From Azolla caroliniana (taxonomy: Eukaryota > Polypodiophyta), in assembly GCA_043228905.1 (NCBI GenBank), contig JBHGNT010000014.1, positions 16,740,001-16,804,000 on the forward strand: a DNA stretch of 64,000 bases. The letters are read 5' to 3'. A program made the translations under genes and the position numbers. Positions within the stretch are counted from its first letter, which is position 1. The number at the start of each line of letters is the position of its first letter. Under the pieces are notes generated by a model. That model made no database searches and was not told the origin of the DNA. It saw only the letters and a list, made by a program, of their open reading frames with translations. Below are positions 45,731 to 57,715 of the stretch, piece by piece.

Positions 45731-48700
45731 ATGACTATCCAAGAGTCAAGAGATCAACAAGAATTAAGCTCCACAATGTTTCAAAACATGGCTAATAATA
45801 TGGCCCCAAGGAAGAGCCCTCAATGGCAGAGTCCTACTACTCAAACTCCTTTTACCAGTTTATTCCGTTTATTGGTTGAACCCGATCCCTCGCAAGAAAT
45901 GAACATGATAGATCAAGATATATGCCTCACTAACCCTTCATATCAGAGTCCAAATGTTGCTTCCCTTGGAGCAAATCCAGCTTTATTTGGTGAAGATAGA
46001 AGAGAACAAGTAATTATACCCCCTGTAAGCACACAAAGCGGCACAAATAACCCATATCTTGCTAGATCTATTACTTTGGAAGAAACTGGGGGATCTGCAA
46101 AAAACACTCAAAGCCCACTCACCACTTACCAGCAAGGTCAAGAGCAAAGACAAATACTTTCAGAGAAAACCTCAAGTTTTTGGAGTTATCCAGGTAGATT
46201 GAGTGAAGCTAATCAATGCCATGGTGGTATTCTAAATCTGGAAGAGCAAAGAGGGACGGTGTGTCAAGAGGGTACAAATTATCATTCTAAATTGAATATA
46301 GAGCATGGTAGGGAAACAGCAAATCCAGCCACAATTAGCAGATCACCCCAAGATAACAGGTCGATGTTTGCATACACGCAAAGCTTGGATCAACCTACAC
46401 AAGCTCTAAACCAGGAAGAGAACAGAAGAATATGTGGAGAGGGTCCAATTTATCATTCTAAATTGACTACAGAGCATGGTAGGGAAACGGAAAATCCAGC
46501 AGCAACTAACAGATCAGCCCAAGATCACAGATCCATGTTCACTTTCATGAAGAGCTTAGATCAACCACAAGAAATTTGTGATAAAAGCTCGACGCAATTT
46601 TCCGATGTGCCTGGAGTGCATAGGTTGAAGGCGCAATCCAACCACCACCCTTCTTGTGAACCTCCCATGCTAGTAAGATCTCCTTCCCCAGATATATTGC
46701 AGAGGTTCTCTCTCTCAAGCCAACAGAACACATGCTTAAATGGAGTGTCCAACATAAATTCACCTGCAGAAAATAGAGGTGTGAGTTCTTCTCAAATGCA
46801 ATGGTCCACTTCTAGGGTTGTAGATTCAAGACCTCCTGTTCAATCTCCTCAAACCATTATGAATGGGAATTCTGTAAACCATAGACCCACAATCCAACAG
46901 GAATCAGGATGGGTTGGCACCAATACACAACTTACTGCACACAGAAGTGGTTCTGGTTCAAATATCGCAGGCTCCTTGCACCACCAATTAAACGAAAATT
47001 CAGCCTTCAGCAACCAAGGTGCTTCACAAAGGCATATGAATATTCCAGATGTACTTCACAATAACCAGTTGCCACCATCCGAACATATCCAGCATAAATG
47101 GGCTTTTACAAACACACAAGATTCTAACCTTTTTTCTCATAGGAGTTCATTGGAGACACAATCCTATCGAGGTATCCACCCTTCACCCCCAGTCACAATA
47201 CAAGGACAAGTACCAAATAAACCCTTGTTGCAACAATTTGATGCATACAACCTTGAGACAGTACAGCAACGCCTCGCCCAACAATCATTCACTTCTAATG
47301 TAGCATTGTTGAGGCAATTCGAAAGTTATGACATGAGTCAACCCATAAAATCCTCTTCTCTTGATGCTGGAAAGGACCATGTTGCAGTGGCCAATAATCA
47401 TTATACAAGTAAACAGAGTATGTAGTTAACTACTATGATAGCAGAATAGATCATTTGCAATGGTTTTTTAACTCTAACTTTTGCACCATTTTCTTTGCCC
47501 AACAGATTTTCGAGCACCGGAAGCCCATTCCAATGGTATTTTACATATTTCACCTTCAAGAAACTCTCCAGCTTGCGGTGATATGCAGCAGGGATCAGCT
47601 TCAGCAAGCACAAATTATGATGCAAAAACAGGGCAGTTAAGCATGGTCGTCGGTGAGTCCAAGAGGCTTTCTAGTCTCCGCACAGAGATGAGAAAAGGAA
47701 GCTTGCAAGATAGTCAAGATGAACCTCAATCAAAACAAAGAAGGAAAAAGGTTCGATGCAAAGTGCTAAGAGACAAAACTAAGCCAAGGGGTCGTCCAGG
47801 AAGAAAACCAGGCATGCCTGGGGATGCTGGCAAAGCAGCTCATATATATGGAGATGCAAAACATGAAGTTCAAAATGGTGATGCTGCTGAACCACAAACG
47901 TCCTCCCATCTTGAATCATTGGAGGCCAGCAACACTGGAAAATTCGTTTACCAAGAGGGAGGAAATTCTGCTTTTGGGCTGTTCTGTAATGAGGGAATGA
48001 TCACTCATAACGAGTGTACAAGTGCCAACAATGGGATTTCAATCAACCAGAGAGAAATCTCTATAGGTGCTGGCCAAATGGTAGTATCACATCCAGACAT
48101 ACGCCGACTGGTTGATTTCTTGGGTCTATCAGATGAGAAATGCCGTGCTGGAGAAAAAGATCTAGCATCATGGAACGTAATATCTACCAATGAACCGCAA
48201 AATCATACTTCAGTAGTAGAAGGAAATGAACTTGTTCTATATGGCCAAAACTGTGAGGCATCTGGAATGCAAAAGTCACATGACCATGCCTTACCTCTGT
48301 GTCTATTCTCAGGTGAAACCTCCTCAACAGGATCAACTGAATTGGTGGTTTCGAATGGAAGTTTGTCATTGGTCAATATATCAAAGCATGACAGCTTGCA
48401 GATGGTTCCATATAATGAGAAGAGGGACATTGTTTTATCTAGAGCCATAAGAACTTACAAAAAGATCCGAGCAAAAGTTCAGCTGGATCCTGAATCACAA
48501 AGAGTATGGCTTCAACTTGAGAATGGAGGCAGTCCAGAAACTGATACTGATCCTGATAAAAAGAAGTATTGGGAAAAGGAGAGAGCAGACATGAAAAAAA
48601 AAATTGATATCTTTATCCAGAAAATGCATTTTGTTCAAGGTAAATTGCAGTTTCTAAGGGAAAAATATTAACATTGTCTACATGAGGCTAAATTAACAAC

Positions 48701-51700
48701 TGATTCTAAATTGCAGGAGACCGTCGTTTTTCTCCTTGGAAAGGATCAATTGTGGACTCAGTTGTTGGAGCTTTTCTAACTCAAAATGTTTCTGACCACT
48801 TGTCTAGGTAAACCTCTTTCACTGTAATGACTCTGTTTCAAGAACTATCTTTGAATTTAGGAAGCGCAAGATAACTTTCCATGTCGTATCAAACTCGTCG
48901 ATCAATAATGATCAAGAATATACAACTATTTACGTGATTGATATATATTAATTGGGACCTGCAAATCTAAAAGCTTCATTTGGGATGGTGGCATATGGCC
49001 ACAAACTTCAAGACTGAAACTTTCAGAACCCAAGAAGGTTGTGAAATATCATATGGCCTTGGTTCAGATTTCCATAGGGATTGGGAGAGGACATAAAAAG
49101 AGAGATACAGAAGAGCAGGAGGAGAAGGAGAAGAAGAGGTGAAACACAAAGAAGATATGTAGGTTCACAAAATACCAACAGTCATTAGAATCAACTTCAA
49201 GGGTGCACTTAGGAAAATGGAATACTAATTATAACGACCGTAGTTAAGTTTCAAACATTAAAGAAAAGTCCTGAGATATAGTACAAGTATTTTCTATAAG
49301 ATGCATCTAGCTCATATCATTCAACTCGGTTTAGGCTTATGGGCGGCTAGCTCTTCCCTAAGGATAAAGTCCCGTCTTCTGTTCTGTATGGACTCTAGCA
49401 AGCTAGACACTTTTGTTCTGATGTTCCAGAGGAATAAGTTTGGCAGTTTAGGCATATGTACTCTGATCTTTTTCTTCCTTCTATGATATTTGATATCTAC
49501 GGGTTTGGTTCCATTTCCACGCCAATAGAATATGGCTCATGGCTCTCCTGGATCAGTGAGAATAAAAAAAATCCTTCATGCAAACTGTGTAAGAGTCTGC
49601 TATTTTCTTCTTAGACGGAGACTTCTTATTCATACTCTCTCCAAGTGTTCCTCTTCCTAAAGTTTTGATATGACCTCTTTCACAAGATGTTACTCCATTC
49701 CTTAACTGGCTATAACAAACTCTATTTTGGGTGCATGGATCTTTAAGTTGTTACCCAAATATATGAGTTGGGAGGCCTGGTAGCTTGATCACTAGGACAT
49801 ATTATTAGCATCATGACACATAGGACTACAACCATAACAGACATTACTCCATTTCAAGGAATCTTGTAAAACATGTCAATACATGTATGATTTCCCACTA
49901 TCTAATTGATTAATTAAGTATTCCAGATACCTAAATTATCTGAGCAGTAACAGTACTTTCCCTGTATTTTACAGCTCTGCATTTATGTCAGTTGCATCTC
50001 GATTTCCGGCAGTTCCAAAGAAGGAAAGGGTTTATGACATGAGTCAGAGTCCATGCCAGACGCCGTGTGATGAGGAAGTTCCCCCTTCAATAATGGAAAA
50101 GGGTTTTTTCTGTTCTGCAGAGGAGCCATCTCCAGTAAAGCAACATATGGAAAATAATGATATCCATGAAAGCACAGCTACTGAAGTTGGTACCAGTGAG
50201 ATAATTGATTTGTGTACACCAGTAAAACAAGAAGACAAAAAGTCTCCTGATTATCAGGGTCAACTTGGCACTGGACACAAGGGTTATTATGATACTTTAA
50301 TGAATACACCTCAATCACAGCCCTGTGGAACACCTCAGAAAGGACAAACAGGTCTTCTAGCATCTGATGATGAAAGGAATTCAAGTTGTACCTTTGACAT
50401 AGGTGATGCCACAGGTACAGTTGATGAAGTTTCTGGAGCTTTCGGACAAACCTTTCCATCTAGAAACAACAAAGTTCGCAGAATGCTTCAATTTGATGAG
50501 GCAACCAAGCCAGATCCCACATCATATTCTATTTTAGAAACTGATAAGCAAGTTAGTTTTGCACTTGTTCATGAAACAGAAATGGCATCTGATAACATCA
50601 GTGATCAACAAAGCGAGACAGAATCTGCAATGGGATCATCTAGCACTGTGCAGAGTATGCAAGATTCAAATTCAAATCTTCAATTGACCACTGTCCAGGA
50701 TAGCATCCAGGATTTGAATTATCAGGCAGATATCATCCAAGCAACCAGTCAAGAGCTAGACACAACACTAGTACCCCAATTGGACAAAACCAAAAAGAAG
50801 AGAACTCTGTCTGTCAGTAGCATGAGCGGAATGGAAAGAGCTGAGCTAGAAGCAAACCAAAGGGGGCGGAAGAAAAACCATTATAAGGATTGGGAGTGTC
50901 TAAGAAGGGAGGTACAAGGTTTACCCAAGTGTGTAAAAGATAATCCCATTACACAAAGACCAAGGCCATCTGATCATGAAGATTCGGTCAATTGGGAAGC
51001 AGTTAGACTTGCTGATCTTGGAGAGCTAGCTGAAACTATCAAGGAGCGTGGGATGCATCATGTTTTGAGTGGCCGAATAAAGGTTGAACCATGCCATGCA
51101 TATTATTTCCTTAGAGCTTTTTAATGCAATACACTGAATAAATGTTGCTATTTTCATTACCAATGCTAGATCATCACCATCCTGCATGTCGTTCTTACCC
51201 TATTACGAGAACATTGTTACTATTGCTCATGAGCACAAACTAGAGAGAGAACATAAGAAAGACAAGAAAACAGATGAATAACTGTTTTATTTCTTGATAA
51301 AATTCAGTAATACAAAAAAAACACTGGCACACAGATATAGCATGCATAAACTTGCTCCATCTCAAATGTAAGATCAAGCTGATAATGCATAGCCTAGATA
51401 TACTGTCACTCTTTCAAATGTCACGTATATTAATTCTTTTTTATGTACAAATATATTCAGGCATTCCTTACATCAATTTATGAAGAGCACGGGAGTATAG
51501 ACCTTGAGTGGCTAAGGAATCTCTCAACTGAAATGACAAGGTAACTGATGTCAATTCATTTGATGCTATGTTTGGACCTTCTAACAGCCGCACATTTCCT
51601 AATTCTTATTTGCACTTCTATACAGAGACTACCTTATGAGTGTTCATGGACTAGGAGTGAAGAGTGTCGAATGCATCCGCCTTCTAACCCTACATCATCT

Positions 51701-54700
51701 AGCTTTTCCGGTAGCTAAATTGTACATATTTACAGTGTTTGATTAAATAGAAACCAATAAATGTGTTGACCTTTTTGCTGCATTCTCAGGTTGATACCAA
51801 CGTAGGGCGCATATGTGTGAGACTTGGTTGGGTGCCTATAGAGCCCTTGCCTGAGGAAGTCCAATTGCACCTTGTTGAGCTGTGAGTTTTCTTTTTCTTT
51901 CTGAGTGTTCATATCCTCTGGATCCTAGGTAGACCAATTTGAAATTCGTGTAATCTGCAGATATCCAATCCAAGAGACAATTCAGAAGTATCTATGGCCT
52001 CGTTTATGCACCCTTGACCAGAGAACACTGTAAACAATCTACCTCCTTTTCTTTCTCTGTACATTTAATTTGGGAAGGAAACCATCTCATACCTTTCTTT
52101 TCTTATGGTTCTAAACAGGTATGAACTCCATTACCAAATGATAACTTTTGGAAAGGTATCCCTCTATCTACACTTTCTCTCTCTAGAGATGCATGTATGT
52201 GCTATATAGGAGATGAACTAAATAAAATCTGACTTTGAAACTTGGTGTAAGAATAATGAAAGTTTTAAATCCAACAAAAACTGCTGTAAGCTTCGACAAT
52301 ATCTCCTCTGAAGTGACATTATGCATGGCAGGTTTTCTGCACTAAGAGCAAACCGAATTGCAATGCTTGTCCCTTGCGAACAGAATGCAAGCACTTCGCA
52401 AGTGCTTATGCAAGGTGATCTACATACTCTAATTCTGTATGTAACATGCATGAGTATGCTTGTATACATCATATATTAACATGAATTATGCACATGCATA
52501 CATATGCATGAGTTTGCATGCATACTCATACATGAGCATTATTCACGTAAGTATTTGCCAAGCAATGTTCTGTTGTTCTGCATGAGTTCATCATGTCACG
52601 TATTTCCTGTACAGATTGATGTCCATAACTGTGGTTGCGTGGCTGTCCTTGAGCCTTCTATTAATATTGTGAATAAATGTATACACATGCATAAATTTTC
52701 TACTCATATAAAAGCAATGTCTCAATGGATAACCCAATGCACTGGCAGTAAGTGTGATTCCATGCATATTTCAATGGATGCTAAATAGACAAACAGATGT
52801 TAATAAAGATCAATTAACCTTGTGATTGCAGTGCAAAACCACTTTTGACGGGGCCAAAAGAAGATGAAGCTAATAGGATATGCTCTGGAGGTGATAATAA
52901 AGACCTTCCTGCTTTGAATATGGATAATAAACCAACAGCTCTTCTAGAGTATCCACAAGATATATCTGAGGTTTCCCAGGAAGCACCCCTTGTTTCAGAA
53001 ATAGACAGCAATACAACACTTGCATTTCGATATCAGGATGGTCCTTCAGTACCCTCCTATGGTGAAGATTTCTATGTCGAGATGCCTGCATCACCAGAAC
53101 AAACATATGAGGAAGACCTCATGGATATTGAGGACATGGGAGCCAACATGTATATATATAATGATTACAAAGACTATTCCTTGGATTTGATAGGTGAAAA
53201 CATGGCCTTAAATCCATCAGATCAGTCCCTCATTGCTTTTATTAACAATCAGCTAGCTTGTCAAGAAGCAAAAGCTGCTCCAATTCCATCAACTCTCTCA
53301 GCTACTCATGTTTTCAATTCCTCGCCTTCAATTATGTCAAAGGATAACAGTTGCTCTCCAAATAGGTGTTGTAATGATGAGCTGGCCTCATCATCACAAC
53401 GAGTACCAAGCTGTGGTTCTCAATCTGTCAGCAATTCGGATGTTGCATGTACACCTACATATCAAACCGATATTGTAGAATTATCACAAAATGCTATTGT
53501 GGTGGTGCCAGAAGCAGCTAGGATTCCTGCTCCAGTATTGAAGAATGTTGGGCGCATGCGTACCATCCATTATGTGTAAGTAATCTTTTCATTGAGACTC
53601 AACCTGGTATCCAAGCCAAAACTTATTTTCATGTGCATCTGAATCTCCTCACTAGTTTCCTTCTGCAGATATGAGCTCCCTGATGATCATTGCCTCCTAA
53701 ACTCGGTAAGGTTCATATTTTTTCCTTACAATTCTAATCATAATTTAATTGACACAAAGCAGTTATAAAACATTTTTGTCATAAACATTATACAACAGGT
53801 GGACCCTCGGGAGAAGGATGATCCATGTTCTTACCTACTAGCAATTTGGAGTCCAGGTATACATAGCTATGTCAAAACTCAAATACAATAGTAACAGAGT
53901 AACCCTCTAAAACTATCTACTCTCATGAAACAGAAAAATTATAATGCCTACCCTAGACTTCTCTTTGTCAGAATCCAAATGGATTCCAGACCTTGAACAT
54001 GAGATTAAATCAATTATCCATGGTATTTCTCCAGATCAAGAAATATTCAGCCCATTGCTCATAGTGGTTTTGCAATATTTATCAGACACTCGGATTATAT
54101 TGTTTTCAATCTAATTTAGAGTTATTTCCACAGGTGAAACTCCAGAGTCTCAGCAGGAGATTGATGAAGTCTGCAGGGATGAATTCACTGGCAGCAGCGG
54201 CTCATCCCAAGCTGATGAGACTGTTGCAGGCACTTTGCTGGTAGGAAGATTATTTCTTGAAATTATAATTAAATTTGTTGATCCAGAAGGTAACCCACAT
54301 ACACTGATATTTGAAACTAAGTTCATCCATACCTTGACATGTGGAAGTTGAATGTGAAGTTTTTGCATTCGGCTACCTTCTGGTCCCATGCCTGCCATAT
54401 GATCATTTCACCATATCTGAGAATCTTGAACATTGAAATGTAAATTCGTGCCTTAAGATCTTAATCCAAATTTCATAATAAGAATATGAGTGGTTCCCAT
54501 ACCCAGAAGTATCCATAAATATGATGTTTATATTGAATATATAGCATAACTCATGTGTATTTTCATCTGGACATGAAACTCCTTTCATTCTTAACCAAAT
54601 GTTAGCACCAATCTTTTTTGGAACACATATTGTATATCAGACAATCGTTTACACCTCCAAATTTAATAAGCTTGAAAATTTTACTTCATACAGATACTTA

Positions 54701-55787
54701 GCAGGGTCTAAGATCTAACTAATGATACTGAATGTTTGATCTCAATTATAAACATGCATTGACCATAACAATGACTAGTGTTTGTAATTTTCTTGTATTA
54801 ATTCCATTATCTGTGGTTGTAGATTCCCTGCAGAACGGCAATGCACGGGAGCTTCCCATTGAATGGAACTTATTTTCAAGTTAATGAGGTATGAACTTTT
54901 CGACAGTATTCCACATTATATCATGAAACACCTTGTCTTTTGTATAGCATGATTTAAAAACTCAAAACATCTTTCAGGTATTTGCTGACCATGAAAGCAG
55001 CTTGCACCCACTTCAAGTCCCTCGCTCTTTGCTTTGGAGCCTGCGTCGAAGATTCGTCTACTTCGGCACATCAGTACCCAATATTTTCAAAGGTGCCAAT
55101 GATTATATTAATGGAAATATATTTTCCTGTCTAGTAAATGTCATCAGCAAAATTCTAAATCAACAGATTTAACAACCTCATCACTTCTTTTTTGTAGGCT
55201 TTTCACAGGACGAAATAAAGGACTGTTTCTGGAGGGGTAAATGTTCTCCCTTTGCTTGTTTCATATTTCTTTCAATCTTCTCTCAAAGATTGTTTTATAT
55301 TGCTTGTATTTTCTATCAAATACTGATGCAACATGTTCTAAAGATATTCATGACATTGAAGTGCCATATCATGAGATACACCTGCCTACTTATCAGAATG
55401 TACCAACCTTTACTCTTTTCAAGAATGTGTTATCTACATTCTCTAGAATATCTACTGTCAACAGAATACAATTTTTCTACTTGAGTGTACATATTTCTCA
55501 TACACAGTAGAACTTGGGCAAGCCAGATTCAAGTTAACAAGTCCTTAATATGAAAATACTTTCAATGTATAAATCATTCACACTTACAATGATTTTGACT
55601 GGTATCCACTTATCCTTTCTCATTTGCAGGGCATGTGTGTGTGAGAGGATTTGACCGTCAATCGCGTGCCCCGAAACCATTGGTATGCAGATTGCACTTT
55701 CCAATAAGCAAACAGCCACAGAAACCAACCAAGCAGCAAAGGAAAAAGAAAGATGAGACATCAGGAATATCAACTTTACACACATAA
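45731..55787 (+). CDS. DML: DEMETER/ROS1-family 5-methylcytosine DNA glycosylase (18 coding exons)
   Basis: Bifunctional DNA glycosylase/AP lyase that excises 5-methylcytosine in the nucleus, starting active DNA demethylation. GT-AG exons: 45731-47408, 47506-48639, 48717-48807, 49975-51082, 51461-51540, 51626-51710, 51790-51881, 51961-52029, 52119-52155, 52332-52414, 52832-53575, 53669-53705, 53799-53856, 54134-54240, 54823-54888, 54978-55092, 55198-55237, 55630-55787; about 1926 residues, normal for the family. The start has an in-frame TAA 27 bp upstream. Order: long low-complexity N-terminus, basic AT-hook-like patch (RGRPGRKPG), first glycosylase block (DRRFSPWKGSIVDSVVGAFL), variable insert, second block with helix-hairpin-helix GLGVKSVEC (catalytic Lys codon 51660-51662) and VDTNVG (catalytic Asp 51793-51795), four [4Fe-4S] cysteines (CX6CX2CX5C, 52338-52388), then the C-terminal domain. 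Two oddities: most permuted-CXXC cysteines are absent, and exons 16 and 17 join out of frame by one base. Confidence 0.93.
46241..46575 (+). repeat. Internal 58-residue tandem repeat in exon 1
   Basis: Residues about 171-228 and 229-282 of the inferred protein are two copies sharing YHSKL, EHGRET-NPA, RS-QD-RSMF and SLDQP. The DNA copies are about 174 bp apart and still clearly alike, so the duplication is younger than the gene. Confidence 0.85.
47765..47830 (+). other. Basic AT-hook-like patch in the glycosylase N-terminus
   Basis: Exon 2 encodes KQRRKKVRCKVL shortly before KPRGRPGRKPGMPG. RGRP flanked by basic residues and prolines is the AT-hook core. It lies where DME-family proteins have a lysine-rich DNA-binding stretch. 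Confidence 0.6.
51461..52414 (+). other. Catalytic core of the glycosylase: helix-hairpin-helix, Asp and iron-sulphur loop
   Basis: Exons 5-10 encode AFLTSIYEEHGSIDLEWL, the GLGVKSVEC hairpin with the nucleophilic Lys, LLTLHHLAFP|VDTNVGRI with the Asp split over the exon 6/7 boundary, LGWVPIEPLPE, YLWPRLCTLDQRTLYELHY, and VFCTKSKPNCNACPLRTEC. All expected catalytic and cluster-binding residues are present, so this part looks under selection. Confidence 0.95.
53669..55787 (+). other. C-terminal domain of the glycosylase (permuted CXXC and RRM-like fold)
   Basis: Exons 12-18 encode YELPDDHCLLN, VDPREKDDPCSYLLAIW, a GETPESQQ linker, IPCRTAMHGSFPLNGTYFQVNEVFADHESSL, and, in a frame one base off from canonical splicing, FSQDEIKDCFWRG|HVCVRGFDRQSRAPKPL. 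In family members the stretch between GET and RGTLL holds several cysteines of a permuted CXXC zinc unit; here only one (EVCRDEF) remains. Confidence 0.85.
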
Positions 55788-55983
55788 GTATTAATTCATA
55801 CACATGCTAATTCCCTATGGTGAAATTTTTCTTTCTAAACATGAATCACAACTTGTTTTAAACCCCACAGTGAGAGGGCATTAGCTTCCCAAATTGAGCA
55901 CAGAGGCAAAATTATAGATTAGAATACTCCATCCCACATGGTCATTTAAAGAAAATCATTTGATTTATGTAAAATCACAAGCA

Positions 55984-55989
55984 AATAAA
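55984..55989 (+). terminator. Poly(A) signal of the glycosylase gene
   Basis: AATAAA about 200 bp after the stop codon, a usual distance for plant genes. The cleavage site was not determined. Confidence 0.5.
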
Positions 55990-57095
55990 GAGCTCATTTC
56001 TGCTCTGTGGAAGCGTATTCAAAGAGGAGCGTAAAAACCGCACCTCTTCTGTATAGTGTAGAGAGAATTGGGAATTCTATTTCTGATTCTTCCGATACCA
56101 TCACTGCCCTTAGGGGTCAGGGAATGGTCCATCAGAGAATATGATTTGAAATGGATGCCTCTCACTTTGATTTCATAGTTACATTGGAAGGAGATGAATT
56201 TATATGCAGTCTTACAAGACTTTTTATATGAAATCATTTCCTATTTGGTTTCCCCACCTGAGACAAGAGCCTCTTCTGTGCATAGAGATTCTACCACAGG
56301 TTCAAACTCACAATCCTAATCTGACGGCCCATTAATTATTAACATATTCAAAGAATTTAATATCCAAGGCACACGCACATTCAATGTGCTTCATTTGCTA
56401 TTTGTAAGAGCATACATACAACTTTGAAATCATTTTCCTCTGCCACACATTCGTCTACAGCAATCTGTATTTATAGCCATGAATGGAGAGGTGGAGTTGT
56501 AAATCGTTCTTTAACCGCATTTATGCCTCTGCTATACATTCTTTCACATTGATATTTTAAGTGTTCTAGACAGATCTCCTAATCTTAAATTTTCTTTTTT
56601 GAAACAATAGTGTAAAAGTTGAAAAACCTCAGAAAATACCCAAGTGCACAGTTCACATTGTTATCTAAGCAAGCTACATGGTTCAAATTTATAGATTAAT
56701 TTATTTCTAACATAGATTAATTTACTTCTAAGTTACAGCATTTCATGGCTGTCCAGAAAAAATGCATCACGACCATGTGAGGTTAGAAAAGTTGAGATCT
56801 GTACCTTTGGAGAAATTGCACAAATATCACAACTTCAAAACTTCCAATGCATAATACGAATTCTACTAACAACCATGAATGAATGCATTAAACTACTTTT
56901 GATGAGTCATAGAACAAAAATCTTTAAAAGCATACTTATGGTGTAATGATCTGTCTTCAACAAAATATCTGTATAAACAGATCCATGGTGCAATGCTGGA
57001 TCTAAACAAGTAAGCCAAAAGTTTGCATCCAGTTTTCATTTCCAAATTTCTGTTTAGTTGAGGTTTCTTGTACCTGATTGCCATTTTTTTAACTC
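55990..57095. other. No gene recognised
   Basis: AT-rich downstream region; only short shadow frames. Confidence 0.4.
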
Positions 57096-57715
57096 CCTCA
57101 CAAATTTCAACATGTAAAAATGCATTCAGAAGGTTCCATCCCTTAAAACGCTAACAGCTTCTGCCTATCAAAACTCCCTTTATAGATTTTATAAGAATAA
57201 TTGCAACAATGCAACTGTGCAACACGCAACACTATATAAATGCAGTAATTCATCCTGCAACACACATTCAAAGGGAGAGTTCTATCTCTTAAGAGTGACT
57301 GTTGTTAGATATCAAATCTCCCTTTCAAAATTTATCTGTATAATTGCAACAATCCATCCTGAAACATGCATTCGATGGGTTCCATTCTTTATGAATGATG
57401 ATTTTGAACTGTATCTCCCTCACATATTTTATCTGGATAAATGCAACATGCATTCAACGGGTTCCGTCCCTTAAGAATAATTGCTTCTGGATATCAAATC
57501 TCCCTTTACAAATTTTATCTGTATAAAAATAGAAATGCATAGCATTTCATCTATTAAGAATGATGCTTCCTTATACTGAATCTCCGTTTACAAATTTTAC
57601 CGATATAAATGAAGCCATGAATATTTTCAAAGAATTATTCCATCCCTTACGAATGAGATCAGTTTCTACAAGTTCTTACGAAAAATTTATCTATACAAAT
57701 TCCCTTAAGAATTCA
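57096..57715. repeat. Degenerate tandem repeat, unit about 80-110 bp, about six copies
   Basis: Units recur near 57138, 57283, 57387, 57467, 57550 and 57643. Each has the order (TCC)CTTAAGAAT-A, a short TTCT-G-ATATC spacer, AATCTCCCTTTACAAATTTT, ATCTGTATAAAT and, in most, GCAACATGCATTC--GGGTTCC. The copies are strongly diverged. Confidence 0.7.

Noticed and set aside
49300-49490. Open frame within intron 3 of the glycosylase
   Set aside because: 61 codons, no recognised domain, and the flanking exons join correctly without it.
48003-50459. Minus-strand frames within the glycosylase gene
   Set aside because: They are shadows of real exons that splice and translate well on the plus strand.
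54890-55197. Intron retention or alternative acceptors as a cure for the exon 16/17 frameshift
   Set aside because: Reading through the intron, or using the acceptors ending at 55134, 55147 or 55166, meets a stop or leaves exon 17 in the wrong frame.
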